Below, one piece after another: positions 18,122-26,610 of a stretch of 64,000 bases of DNA; position 1 is the first letter of the stretch, and every line of letters begins with the position of its first letter. The translations under genes and the position numbers were made by a program. Origin of the DNA: Rufibacter radiotolerans (GTDB lineage Bacteria; Bacteroidota; Bacteroidia; Cytophagales; Hymenobacteraceae); contig NZ_CP010777.1 of assembly GCF_001078055.1 (NCBI RefSeq), forward strand, positions 3,191,001 through 3,255,000, written 5' to 3'. The notes below the pieces were generated by a model, which was given only the letters and a program-made list of their open reading frames with translations, was not told the origin of the DNA and did not search any database.

Positions 18122-18179
18122 AGCGCCTCTGCGTTTTAGGCCTGTTTTTCAAAAACCGGGCTTAAAACGCAGAGGCGCT
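18122..18179. repeat. GTTTT/AAAAC palindrome, copy 7 (extended)
   Basis: The family core is embedded in a longer stem. AGCGCCTCTGCGTTTTA pairs perfectly with its complement at the other end, and the inner part has small mismatches. It lies just 3' of the DsbD gene on the minus strand, so it could also terminate it. Confidence 0.85.
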
Positions 18180-18202
18180 GGTAAAAAGAACAGATCACGT
18201 TC

Positions 18203-20404
18203 TTATTGGGCTCCTTTGCGGGCTTTGTAGGCCGCCACGCCGGCATCCAGGAACTCCACAAATTTTTGCACGCTCTTTTCATAGGCCACCGGCGTCACCA
18301 GCATGTTCTCCTGCTCGTCTATGAGCACATAGTAGGGCTGGGCGTTCACGTTGAATTTGGTGATCTGGTAATCGGCGTACTTCTTGCCTAGCGTGTTTTT
18401 CTGCTTCTGGTCATAGGTACTGGTGTACCATTCGTTTTTGGGGAGTTCGGTCTTGTCATCTACGTACAGGGCAGCAATGACATAGTCTTCGCGCAGGCGC
18501 TTGAGTACCTGAGGGTCGGCCCAGACGTTGGCTTCCATTTCGCGGCAGTTCACGCAGCCGTGGCCCGTAAAGTCAATGAAGATAGGTTTGCCCTGCTCGG
18601 CGGCGCATTTCTTGGCCTGCTCCAGGTCAAAGTAGCCTTGCAGGCCGTGCGGCAGCTCCAGAAAATCTCCGTATTTGGGCGTCTCGCAGATAGTGCTGGC
18701 CGTGGGAGTTCCGGCGGCACCCCGGTTGGTCATCAGGTCAAAATCCAAGGTGTGCTGGGGCGGCAAATACCCAGAAAGGGCTTTGAGCGGTGCGCCAAAC
18801 ATACCCGGAATCAAATAGACCACAAACGCGAAGGTGGCAATGGCCAGCAACAGGCGCGGCACACCCAGATACGGCAGATCTGAGTCATGGGAGAATTTGA
18901 GTTTGCCCAGCAGGTACACGCCCATCAACGTGAAAATCACGATCCAGAGGGCCAGGTACACCTCGCGGTCCAGCAGGCGCCAGTGGTAGACCTGATCGGC
19001 CACGCTCAGGAACTTGAGCGCCAGGGCCAGTTCAATAAAGCCCAGGCACACCTTCACGGAGTTCAGCCAGCCGCCGGACTTTGGAAGCGAACTAAGCCAG
19101 TTAGGGAAGATAGCGAACAAGGTAAACGGCAGCGCGAAGGCCAGGGAATAGGCAAACATACCGGCAATGGGCTTCAGGGTCTCCCCGCCCGCCGACATCA
19201 CCAAAATGGACCCCACAATAGGGCCGGTGCAGGAAAAGGAAACCAGCACCAAGGTGATGGCCATGAAGAACACGCCATAATAGCCGCCTTTGTCGGCCTG
19301 GGCATCTGCCTTGTTCACCAGCCAATGGGGCAACGTGATCTCAAACATGCCCAGAAACGCCATGGCAAAAACCAGGAACACTACAAAGAACAGCACGTTT
19401 GGGATCCAGTGCGTACTCAGGAAATTGGCTACCTCGGGCCCGGCCAGCTTGGCTACCAGCGTGCCGATGAGGGTGTAAAACGCGATGATGGACAAGCCGT
19501 ACACCAATGCCTTCAGGATAGCATTACCCCGGTTGGAGCTTCCGCCAGTAAAGAACGTCACCGTCATCGGGATCATGGGAAACACGCAGGGCGTAAGCAA
19601 GGCAATCAAACCCGACAGGAACGCCCCGATCATGAATTCCCAAAGGCCTTCCTGCACGGGCGCCCCGGCGGTTTTGGCCGCGGCCCCAACTGTGGCAGCA
19701 GGAATTGTTCCGTTGGCTGCTGAATCTGAGAAAGCAGCCGGGGACGTGGTAGTACCCAATGTAGTGGTATCTGGGTTCACCGTAGCGCCAGTTGTAGTAG
19801 TGGCGGTAGTGGCCGGGGTCGCCGGGCTGGCGGCCGTAGTTCCGCTAAGAGCGGGCGTGGCCGTGGTGGCGGGAGCACCGGTAGTAACACCTTGCGCCGG
19901 AGCAGTGGCGGGGGCGCCTGGCAGAACCGTGATCTGGGTGAACTGGAAATCGGCTTCGCCGGGAATACACTGGCCGTTCACCTCTGAACATACCTGGTAC
20001 TCATAGCTTCCCTTAATTACCAGGGTGGGCTGCAACACTTTAATCCGTTGTCTGAACTGGGCGGTTTTGGTGAAGTAGGTGTATTCACCGCCCCACATCT
20101 GGTCAAATTTCTTTTTGGGGTTGACGGCCTTTATCTTGCCTACCAGCGCATAGGAAGGGTGTTTCTGAAAGGTGAAGGTGGTGACAATAGGCCCCAGTTC
20201 CGGGTCAAAGTCTGAGGAGTACAGGTACCAATCGGGGATAATTTTGGCGTTGAACAGCAGTTCAACCTCCTCACCTACCTTTACTTCTTTGGCAGAGACG
20301 TCATAACTCCAGGTGGCCGGCTTGAGCACCTGCGCCTGCGCCACGGCCAGCAGTAAGAACAACGGCAGCAGCAAACCAATGGCACGTTTCCAATCTATAG
20401 TCAT
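18203..20404 (-). CDS. dsbD: thiol:disulfide interchange protein DsbD
   Basis: Inner-membrane protein that moves reducing power from cytoplasmic thioredoxin to periplasmic thiols. All three parts are visible in 733 residues. There is a signal peptide and an N-terminal domain with the Cys pair C139/C146. An Ala/Thr/Pro-rich linker of about 70 residues follows. The CcdA-like membrane domain carries LTPCVFPMIPM near residue 271 and SFSCTGPIVGS near residue 390. A C-terminal thioredoxin domain has GCVNC near residue 620. The low-complexity linker is unusually long. No cytochrome c genes are adjacent. Confidence 0.92.
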   Translation of the reverse strand: MTIDWKRAIGLLLPLFLLLAVAQAQVLKPATWSYDVSAKEVKVGEEVELLFNAKIIPDWYLYSSDFDPELGPIVTTFTFQKHPSYALVGKIKAVNPKKKFDQMWGGEYTYFTKTAQFRQRIKVLQPTLVIKGSYEYQVCSEVNGQCIPGEADFQFTQITVLPGAPATAPAQGVTTGAPATTATPALSGTTAASPATPATTATTTTGATVNPDTTTLGTTTSPAAFSDSAANGTIPAATVGAAAKTAGAPVQEGLWEFMIGAFLSGLIALLTPCVFPMIPMTVTFFTGGSSNRGNAILKALVYGLSIIAFYTLIGTLVAKLAGPEVANFLSTHWIPNVLFFVVFLVFAMAFLGMFEITLPHWLVNKADAQADKGGYYGVFFMAITLVLVSFSCTGPIVGSILVMSAGGETLKPIAGMFAYSLAFALPFTLFAIFPNWLSSLPKSGGWLNSVKVCLGFIELALALKFLSVADQVYHWRLLDREVYLALWIVIFTLMGVYLLGKLKFSHDSDLPYLGVPRLLLAIATFAFVVYLIPGMFGAPLKALSGYLPPQHTLDFDLMTNRGAAGTPTASTICETPKYGDFLELPHGLQGYFDLEQAKKCAAEQGKPIFIDFTGHGCVNCREMEANVWADPQVLKRLREDYVIAALYVDDKTELPKNEWYTSTYDQKQKNTLGKKYADYQITKFNVNAQPYYVLIDEQENMLVTPVAYEKSVQKFVEFLDAGVAAYKARKGAQ

Positions 20405-20621
20405 TTATTTTTTGCTTCTGTTTAGAAGGTGCTAAATTACTACAAATACCACGTAAACCCGAACAAACCACCACAAAGCATTGCTTTTATCCGGCATTCT
20501 GGGGTTACTTTCTGCGGCCGTTCACGTACAGCAAACCAACATTATCTCTTTGATAGTGCTGATAAACCATTAAATTTGACGCAAGCGCCTCTTTTTTACC
20601 CCTGAAGGGCTGCCCAAAACT

Positions 20622-21932
20622 ATGATCCTCAACATCCTTCTCACCATTCTGCTTGTGGCCTTGAATGGTTTTTTTGTGGCCGCCGAGTTTGCCCTGGTCA
20701 AAGTACGGGCCTCGCAGATTGAACTCCGGGCGCAGGCCGGTAACCAGTTGGCCAAGATCGCCTACCACATGATCGGGCACCTGGATGCCTACCTTTCTGC
20801 CACGCAGTTGGGGATCACCCTTGCCTCCCTGGGTCTTGGTTGGATTGGCGAGGGCGTGGTGTCTGAGATCATCATTGAGATCATGCACGCCATGGGCATT
20901 GCCCCGGACCCGGTGCTGGCCCATAAAATAGCCCTCCCCATTTCCTTTGCCGTCATCACTGTCCTGCACATTGTGTTTGGCGAGCTGGCGCCTAAATCCC
21001 TGGCCATTCAGCGCCCAGAGTCCACTGCCCTAGCCGTGGCCATCCCGCTGCGGATTGTCTACTACGTGCTGCTGCCTTTTATCTGGGTGTTGAACGGGTT
21101 CTCCAACTTTATTCTAAGGCAGATAGGCATCACGCCCATGCACGGCTCTGAGGTACACACCGCCGAGGAGTTACGGCTGCTCTTTGAGCAAAGCGCCGAA
21201 AGCGGTGAGATTGGCGGCAGCCAGCAGGAGCTCATTGAGAACGTGTTTGAGTTCAATGAGCGCATGGTCAAGCAGATCATGGTGCCGCGCACCAAACTCA
21301 TTGCCCTGGACCTGAACGCCACCGAGGAAGAAATTTTTAAAGTGGTCTTCAACGAGGGCTACACCCGCATGCCTATATACCGCGACACCATTGACAACAT
21401 AGTAGGCATCCTATATGTCAAAGACCTGTTGGTGGTGCTACGGGCCGGCGAGCAGGTGAGCCTGGAAAGACTCATGCGCCCTGCCTACTTTGTGCCGGAG
21501 ACTAAGAAAATCAGCCGTCTGCTCAAAGACTTCCAGCGCAACCGCAACCACATTGCCGTGGTGTCAGATGAGTTTGGTGGTACTTCTGGTATTGTCACCA
21601 TTGAAGACATTATTGAGGAACTGGTAGGCGAGATTCAGGATGAGTACGATGAAGAAGTGCCCCTGATTGAGAAGGTTGGCGCCTTTGAGTTTAAAGTAAG
21701 TACCGCGGCCTCCATCCAGGACGCCAACGACGACCTCCCCTACCCGCTGCCCGAAGGCGAGGACTACGAAACCGTGGGCGGTTATATCAACATGATCTAC
21801 GGCCGTATTCCAGAGATAGGTGATACCGCAGTGCATGGCGTCTATGAGTTCAAGATCCTGGAGAAAACCGACCGAAACGTGGAATCTGTGCTCCTCACCG
21901 TGACCGAAGACAAACGCGACGACCTTTTGTAA
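20622..21932 (+). CDS. CNNM/HlyC-CorC family protein with CBS domains
   Basis: A 436-residue membrane protein related to magnesium and cobalt efflux proteins and once called hemolysin. Order of parts: DUF21/CNNM transmembrane domain, about residues 1-190, with GLGWIGEGVVSEI and FGELAPKSLAIQ; a CBS pair, about 205-335, including MVPRTKLIALD and DEFGGTSGIVTIEDIIEELVGEI; and a C-terminal CorC/HlyC transporter-associated domain, about 345-430. The ATG opens directly into the first helix. It is divergent from dsbD and convergent with the deacetylase. Ion specificity cannot be read from the sequence. Confidence 0.9.
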   Translation: MILNILLTILLVALNGFFVAAEFALVKVRASQIELRAQAGNQLAKIAYHMIGHLDAYLSATQLGITLASLGLGWIGEGVVSEIIIEIMHAMGIAPDPVLAHKIALPISFAVITVLHIVFGELAPKSLAIQRPESTALAVAIPLRIVYYVLLPFIWVLNGFSNFILRQIGITPMHGSEVHTAEELRLLFEQSAESGEIGGSQQELIENVFEFNERMVKQIMVPRTKLIALDLNATEEEIFKVVFNEGYTRMPIYRDTIDNIVGILYVKDLLVVLRAGEQVSLERLMRPAYFVPETKKISRLLKDFQRNRNHIAVVSDEFGGTSGIVTIEDIIEELVGEIQDEYDEEVPLIEKVGAFEFKVSTAASIQDANDDLPYPLPEGEDYETVGGYINMIYGRIPEIGDTAVHGVYEFKILEKTDRNVESVLLTVTEDKRDDLL

Positions 21933-22015
21933 TCTACTGCGCTGTGCGACGGTGTCTGGGTTTGAAGTTGAAGTAGGCAAAAGCGCTGAAAGCAAAACTT
22001 TTCTTTTTATATGCG

Positions 22016-22063
22016 AATACCGTTTCGGGCCTGTTTTAGCTAAAACAGGCCCGAAACGGTATT
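22016..22063. repeat. GTTTT/AAAAC palindrome, copy 8 (perfect, 48 bp)
   Basis: A perfect 24+24 bp palindrome with no unpaired centre. GTTTCGGGCC in one arm is matched by GGCCCGAAAC in the other, a double compensated change from the commoner GTTTTGGGCC. It lies between convergent genes. Confidence 0.92.
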
Positions 22064-22101
22064 AAAGATTTTTGCCTTGTTGGCAAAAAAATACCTAGCT
22101 C

Positions 22102-22893
22102 TTACTTCTTAGCCGTGGCAGCGCCCTTCAGATGCTTGGCGGCTTCCAGGAAGGTGGTGGTCCAGATCTGCTTCTCGTTTTTCTTTAGGTATTGCAGCAG
22201 CTGGCGGTGGGCTTGTAGGGAGACGTTCAGGGAATGTTCGCCACCCACGCCGTGGAACAAGAACACAATCATGCTGTTAGTCTCCTGGGCCTTTTTCACC
22301 AGCGCAATAAGCTCCTCGCCGGTCTGCCCGTTAATCATGTAAGAGCCTATGGTGTAGAGGTTCGTTCCTTTGCCAGACACCATCTCGCTCTGCACACCGC
22401 GGGCCGCTACAAACTCCCCTTTCATGCCGTCCAGGTAAGAAACGCCGCCAATCTGGGTATCACCGCAGGGGTACGCGAAGGTGCGTTCCTTCTTGCCGTC
22501 CAGGGCTTCCAAGGCCGTGTTGGTCATGCGTATCTCATCCGTGATCCGGCGTACCGAGTAGGTGGCCAGATTATAGTCTGCAGTCACGAAGTCACGGCCG
22601 GGGCGGCTGCCGTCACAGGGGTGGAAAAGCGTGTGGTTGGCCAGTTCATGTTTGTTAGCGGCCACTTTTTTCCACTCAGGCAGGCGCTTGGAGAACGGCC
22701 CGGCAGCGGCGGTCAGGTAAAAGGTGCCTTTGAGTTTGAACGAGTCCAGCGCAGGCACCACCTGGTCCAGGTGCACGTTCAGGGCATCGTCATAGGTCAG
22801 GACCACAGCGCATTTCTTCTTATTCCAGTCCTGGGCAAATACGGTGGCACTGGTAAGGCAAAGCAGGAAAACAAGGGTTCTTTTCAGGAGCAT
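22102..22893 (-). CDS. exported polysaccharide deacetylase (NodB/CE4 domain)
   Basis: A 263-residue protein with a signal peptide ending at ATVFAQ. The NodB fold is shown by the metal-binding motif VLTYDDAL near residue 37 and the second metal motif HTLFHPCDG, where the usual HSxxHP is seen as HTLFHP. A later FAYPCGD fits motif 3, and the C-terminal FLFHGVGGEH fits motif 5. It probably removes acetyl or similar groups from a glycan in the periplasm or at the cell surface. The gene is single, with a palindrome downstream. Confidence 0.85.
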   Translation of the reverse strand: MLLKRTLVFLLCLTSATVFAQDWNKKKCAVVLTYDDALNVHLDQVVPALDSFKLKGTFYLTAAAGPFSKRLPEWKKVAANKHELANHTLFHPCDGSRPGRDFVTADYNLATYSVRRITDEIRMTNTALEALDGKKERTFAYPCGDTQIGGVSYLDGMKGEFVAARGVQSEMVSGKGTNLYTIGSYMINGQTGEELIALVKKAQETNSMIVFLFHGVGGEHSLNVSLQAHRQLLQYLKKNEKQIWTTTFLEAAKHLKGAATAKK

Positions 22894-23195
22894 ACAATAT
22901 ATAAAAAACAGGTTAAGGCAAAGGCATTGAGATTGCCATCAGCGTAAGGCTAGATACTAAGATACTTAATTCCCTTTTACAAACCGTATTTACCAAGAAA
23001 GCAAAGTAGCGGACAAGTATATATAACTTTTACTATCCTGTTTTGCGTACATGGGCTAGCGTCCGGTTTTGGCCCACTCGTTTCCTGGGCCGTTCTCTGG
23101 GGCTTGGCCCCGCTATCTGGCTATTTTAGGGCGGTTTTCGTAAAAACAGGCCAAAAACGCTTACATTTAATTCAGGTTTACAATTCATAGAACCA
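22894..23195. other. divergent gap with no gene
   Basis: About 300 bp between two divergent starts. It contains AT-rich sequence likely to hold both promoters and one degenerate palindrome (23124-23157), and nothing else that I can support. Confidence 0.5.
23124..23157. repeat. GTTTT/AAAAC palindrome, copy 9
   Basis: TTTTAGGGCGGTTTTCG pairs imperfectly with TAAAAACAGGCCAAAA, upstream of the Nudix gene. Confidence 0.55.
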
Positions 23196-23756
23196 ATGCC
23201 TTCTACTCCCCGCCCCTGGCGATTACTACGCTCTAACATTGCCTTCAAACACAAATGGTACACCCTTCGGCGCGACGAGGTGGAACTCTCCAACGGCCAT
23301 GTGGTAGATGACTTCTTTGTGAGCGAGCGGCCAGACGGGGCCATGGTGTTTCCGGTAACGGAACAGAACGAGGTGCTGTTTGTGCGCCAGTACAAGCACG
23401 CCGCCGGCAAGGTGTTTTTAGAGGTACCGGCCGGCTCTTTCTTCCCGGACCAGGAAGACGCCAAAGAGGCCGCCACCCGCGAGCTGCTGGAGGAAACCGG
23501 CGCCGTACTCACCCAGGAGCTTATCCCCTTGGGCGTGCTGCATGACAACCCCGCCAAAGACACCAACCGCCTGCATCTGTTCCTGGCCAGGAACGTACGC
23601 ATAGAACAGGCCCAGGTACTGGACACCACCGAAGACATTGAAGTGGTAAAGGTGCCCCTGGACCAGGTGCTTGGCAAAGTGCTGAACGGTGAGATCTGCG
23701 TGTCTGGCTCGGTGGCGCTGTGCTTTCTGGCCCTCAGGCACCTGCAGGTTTCTTAG
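23196..23756 (+). CDS. Nudix hydrolase, ADP-ribose pyrophosphatase-like
   Basis: A 186-residue cytoplasmic enzyme expected to hydrolyse a nucleoside diphosphate linked to another group, probably ADP-ribose. The Nudix box runs from G80 to G102, with REL at 95-97 and the metal-binding EE at 99-100 (TRELLEETGA). There is one extra residue in the first spacer, as often seen in ADP-ribose pyrophosphatases. The preceding VFLEVPAGSF and the later HLFLARNV also match that subgroup. It starts at an ATG 302 bp from the divergent deacetylase. The DUF5706 gene follows about 140 bp later with its own promoter-like -7 box. Confidence 0.88.
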   Translation: MPSTPRPWRLLRSNIAFKHKWYTLRRDEVELSNGHVVDDFFVSERPDGAMVFPVTEQNEVLFVRQYKHAAGKVFLEVPAGSFFPDQEDAKEAATRELLEETGAVLTQELIPLGVLHDNPAKDTNRLHLFLARNVRIEQAQVLDTTEDIEVVKVPLDQVLGKVLNGEICVSGSVALCFLALRHLQVS

Positions 23757-23844
23757 TGCCGGTCATCATTCCCGCAGAAAGAAATCCGCGGACTGGCTTA
23801 ACCCCAACGCCAAAACCAAGTATAGAACAGGTAACGCTTTCTGC

Positions 23845-23852
23845 TATCTTTG
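23845..23852 (+). promoter_or_regulatory. candidate -7 element
   Basis: TATCTTTG matches TAnnTTTG, 46 bp before the ATG of the DUF5706 gene. No clear -33 box is seen. Confidence 0.4.
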
Positions 23853-23897
23853 GTAAGCTGGTGGCCCTTATCATCTACTTCAAGCAATTACAGCGCA

Positions 23898-24533
23898 ATG
23901 GCTGACATAAACGAGGGCCCAGGCCCCGAAGGAAAAAACAAGAAAGACAAGTCTGAGAAACCCCGCCGGGGCATAGACACCATGTTCCGGATTACGGCGG
24001 CCAACCAGATGCGCCTCAGTGACATGGCCGATAACAAGGCTCATATCCTGCTTACCATTAACTCCATCATTGTCTCCATTCTGCTTTCGGTCCTGTTCAG
24101 GAAACTGGACACGGAGCCTGAACTGATTGTGCCCGGCATCCTGTTTCTGCTTACCTCGCTCATCACCATGGTGCTGGCTATACTGGTGACCATGCCCAGA
24201 ATCAAGAAAAGCTCCAAAAACCAGCCCTCCCCCAATGATGGCGACAAGATCAACCTCATGTTCTTTGGCGACTTCCACAGCATGAGCCTGCTGGAGTATG
24301 AGAATGGCATCCAGGACCTCATGGCTAAAAACAAGACCCTGTACGGTAGCATGATCAAAGACAACTATTTCCTGGGCAAGGTGCTGCAAAAGAAGTACAC
24401 CAGCCTGCGGTTTGCCTACATGTTCTTTATGGTGGGCTTTATTACCGCGGTTTTCTCTTTTGTGCTCATGCAGATCATGTTCATGGACAGCGACAGCCCC
24501 TTCATGCGCTTCATAGGTCAATTCATAGGATAA
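23898..24533 (+). CDS. Pycsar-effector-like membrane protein (DUF5706/PycTM)
   Basis: A 211-residue protein with a charged N-terminus and three hydrophobic segments at about residues 50-67, 76-98 and 171-195. The segment from RITAANQMRLSDMADNKAHI into the first helix is the signature of the DUF5706 family, which includes the transmembrane effectors of Pycsar anti-phage systems. In known Pycsar operons a pyrimidine cyclase is encoded next to the effector. Here neither neighbour is a cyclase or HD phosphohydrolase, so it is an orphan. Many Bacteroidota carry chromosomal DUF5706 genes whose role may be housekeeping. The ATG at 23898 is chosen because earlier in-frame codons precede the promoter-like box or follow it too closely. 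Confidence 0.75.
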   Translation: MADINEGPGPEGKNKKDKSEKPRRGIDTMFRITAANQMRLSDMADNKAHILLTINSIIVSILLSVLFRKLDTEPELIVPGILFLLTSLITMVLAILVTMPRIKKSSKNQPSPNDGDKINLMFFGDFHSMSLLEYENGIQDLMAKNKTLYGSMIKDNYFLGKVLQKKYTSLRFAYMFFMVGFITAVFSFVLMQIMFMDSDSPFMRFIGQFIG

Positions 24534-24616
24534 CCCTTTCCAGGCCGGCATTTCCCATAAACGGCTAAAGCCGATACTTTAACAAAGACCAGTAGCCATT
24601 CTCCGTTTCTGACCCT

Positions 24617-24624
24617 TACCTTTG
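24617..24624 (+). promoter_or_regulatory. candidate -7 element
   Basis: TACCTTTG matches TAnnTTTG upstream of the GH5-like gene, 75 bp before the ATG used here. It favours a start downstream of 24642. Confidence 0.35.
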
Positions 24625-24698
24625 CGTTTTAGGTTCTCCAGGTGGCTGGTCGCTTTGCGGTCATGGCTATCTGTTTTTACCAGAGCCTTCGCGTGGTT

Positions 24699-26123
24699 AT
24701 GCTTTCCCCTTTCTCTTCTGCTTCACTTCCCTGGGTACAAGTGGCCCCAGACGCACCCTATTTCATCACCGAAGACGGCCTGCCCTGGACGCCGGTAGGC
24801 CAGAATGACGCCATTACCTGGCCAGAGCTGGAAGGCCTATTCCGGCGCAAGAACCTGGCGGCGGTAGAAGAGTACCTGGTGTACCTTACCCAGCACGGTG
24901 TTACCTGCCTGCGGCTCATGCTGGAGTACGCACAGGGCGAAAACCGCTATTTTGAGAAGCCCGTGGGCCGGTTCCAACCCAACATGGTCCGCCTCTGGGA
25001 TGACCTCTTCGCCCTCTGTGCCAAACACGGCCTGCGTATTCTGCTTACCCCCTTTGACACCTTCTGGATGTGGCTGCGCTGGAAATACCACCCCTACAAC
25101 AAGCACCTGGGCGGCCCCTGCGCCGGGCGCCGAAAACTGCTGCTCTGCCCCCAGACCATTGCCGCCATTAAAACCCGGCTTACGTTTGTGGTGGAGCGCT
25201 GGGGCGGCAGTGGCGTCCTCTTTGCCTGGGACCTCTGGAACGAGATGCACCCCGCCCACATGGGCAACAGCGCCGACCGCTTTGCAGCAGTGGCCACAGA
25301 GTTGAGCCAGCACGTGCGGGACCTGGAACTGCGGCTGTACGGCCGGTCCCACCCCCAGACCATCTCCCTCTTCGGGCCGGCGCTGCACACGCACCCTACC
25401 CTCGCCGACACTATTTTCCGGCACCCGCTGCTAGACTTTTCCAGCACCCATTTCTATGACCCCGCCACCCTGGACCACCCCAGAAACACCATTGACCCCG
25501 CCATAAAAGTGGGTGAGTTGGTGCGCGAAGCCCTGGAACACACCTCAGTAAACCGGCCTTTCTTTGACAGCGAGCACGGCCCCATTCACCTGTTCAAGAA
25601 CCGGCGCTACACCCTGGCCACGACTTTTGATGATGAGTATTTCCGGCACATGCAGTGGGCGCACCTGGCCTCCGGCGGGGCTGGCGGCGGGCTGCGCTGG
25701 CCGTACCGGCACCCGCATACGCTTACCCCCGGCATGCGCCAGGCCCAGAAGAACATGGTGGGTTTCCTGCATCTGATTGATTGGAGCACGTTCCGGCGTA
25801 AAAACCTGAACCATGAGATCACTATCTCAGAGCCGGCCTTCGCGGTGTTCGGCTGCGCCGATGACACGCAGGCAATAGTATGGCTGCTGCGCCAGAACGC
25901 CCGCTACCAGCGTAAACGCCTCGTAGACCCGGCCGCCCCGCCCCTGGCGGTGCAAGTGCAGGTGCCTTTTCTGAAAGATGGCACCTACCTGGTTCAGGTC
26001 TGGGATACCCAGGAGGGCACCATGCAAAACCAACTGAGGGCAGAATCTAGGGACGGGAGTTGCACATTTACCGTTCCTGCGGTACGTACAGACATGGCCC
26101 TGGCCCTTACCAGAACCGCCTAA
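24699..26123 (+). CDS. GH5-like (clan GH-A) glycoside hydrolase
   Basis: A protein of about 474 residues resembling endo-mannanase or cellulase-type TIM barrels. The acid/base glutamate is in AWDLWNEMHP and the nucleophile is likely the Glu of FFDSEHGP, both at plausible barrel positions. A C-terminal region of about 90 residues after HLIDWSTFRRKN looks like a beta-sandwich. There is no convincing signal peptide: the start could be 24642 (GTG), 24663 or 24699, and none gives a classical leader. The enzyme may therefore be cytoplasmic, which is unusual for the family. No SusCD or other CAZyme gene is adjacent. The substrate is unknown. Confidence 0.75.
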   Translation: MLSPFSSASLPWVQVAPDAPYFITEDGLPWTPVGQNDAITWPELEGLFRRKNLAAVEEYLVYLTQHGVTCLRLMLEYAQGENRYFEKPVGRFQPNMVRLWDDLFALCAKHGLRILLTPFDTFWMWLRWKYHPYNKHLGGPCAGRRKLLLCPQTIAAIKTRLTFVVERWGGSGVLFAWDLWNEMHPAHMGNSADRFAAVATELSQHVRDLELRLYGRSHPQTISLFGPALHTHPTLADTIFRHPLLDFSSTHFYDPATLDHPRNTIDPAIKVGELVREALEHTSVNRPFFDSEHGPIHLFKNRRYTLATTFDDEYFRHMQWAHLASGGAGGGLRWPYRHPHTLTPGMRQAQKNMVGFLHLIDWSTFRRKNLNHEITISEPAFAVFGCADDTQAIVWLLRQNARYQRKRLVDPAAPPLAVQVQVPFLKDGTYLVQVWDTQEGTMQNQLRAESRDGSCTFTVPAVRTDMALALTRTA

Positions 26124-26144
26124 GCCTTGCAATTGCGTATTCCC

Positions 26145-26179
26145 GTTTTAGGGCCGATTTCCGAAAAACGGCCCAAAAC
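26145..26179. repeat. GTTTT/AAAAC palindrome, copy 10
   Basis: GTTTTAGGGCCGATTT pairs with AAAACGGCCCAAAAC with minor mismatches, between convergent genes and directly before a terminator stem. Confidence 0.7.
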
Positions 26180-26220
26180 AAAGAGCCGGCCCAGAATCTC
26201 TTCTAGGCCGGCTCTTTGTT
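26177..26220. terminator. bidirectional terminator
   Basis: A 15-bp stem (26177-26191 with 26206-26220, core AAAGAGCCGGCC) flanked by A and T tracts on the two sides. It can serve both the GH5-like gene and the convergent small lipoprotein gene, whose stop codon touches it. Confidence 0.75.
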
Positions 26221-26410
26221 ACTTGATTTTGGTAGTGTCTGGCGGCAGGTCCAGGGAGTCCAGGCCTCCATCTGCGCCTTCCACCATATCTTCTGAAGCT
26301 GTATTACCGGTAGTTTCAGCGGGTCCTTCGCCGCAGGCGGTAAAGGCCAGGGAGGCAACCGCAAACGCGGCCAGCGTCATCTTTGCTATATTCTTGCTGA
26401 TCGTTTTCAT
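26219..26410 (-). CDS. small lipoprotein
   Basis: A 63-residue protein. Residues 1-26 form a lipoprotein signal (MKTISKNIAKMTLAAFAVAS followed by LAFTAC). The mature part is only about 38 residues, acidic and Gly/Ser/Thr-rich (DMVEGADGGLDSLDLPPDT), and probably disordered. I do not recognise a family. The gene has a good ATG and shares the terminator with its convergent neighbour, which supports it being real. Confidence 0.7.
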   Translation of the reverse strand: MKTISKNIAKMTLAAFAVASLAFTACGEGPAETTGNTASEDMVEGADGGLDSLDLPPDTTKIK

Positions 26411-26534
26411 AGGGGGTAGGGATTAGGTACAAGTTAAGCCTCAGGAAAAGAAGCCGTTCTCCCTATACGCAGCTACCGCTGGCACTGTTAAGCAAGACAG
26501 TCCTTCGGCCACACAATTACCGCGATCGCCCTTC

Positions 26535-26574
26535 CTGTTTTAAGCCTGTTTTCCAAAAAACGCGCTTAAAACAG
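26535..26574. repeat. GTTTT/AAAAC palindrome, copy 11
   Basis: CTGTTTTAAGC and its complement are perfect as outer arms. AAGC/GCTT replaces the usual GGGC/GCCC on both sides. It lies between tandem genes. Confidence 0.75.
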
Positions 26575-26610
26575 CAACTGAGGCTCTGTTCTGCAAGGGA
26601 GGGTTAAGCG

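Noticed and set aside
18887..19723. A 278-codon open frame opposite dsbD
   Set aside because: It is antisense to the membrane domain of DsbD. Its His/Gln-rich composition is what reversed hydrophobic codons give.
26522..26529. GCGATCGC word as a HIP1-like repeat
   Set aside because: A single occurrence in the gaps I read; no evidence for a repeated family here.
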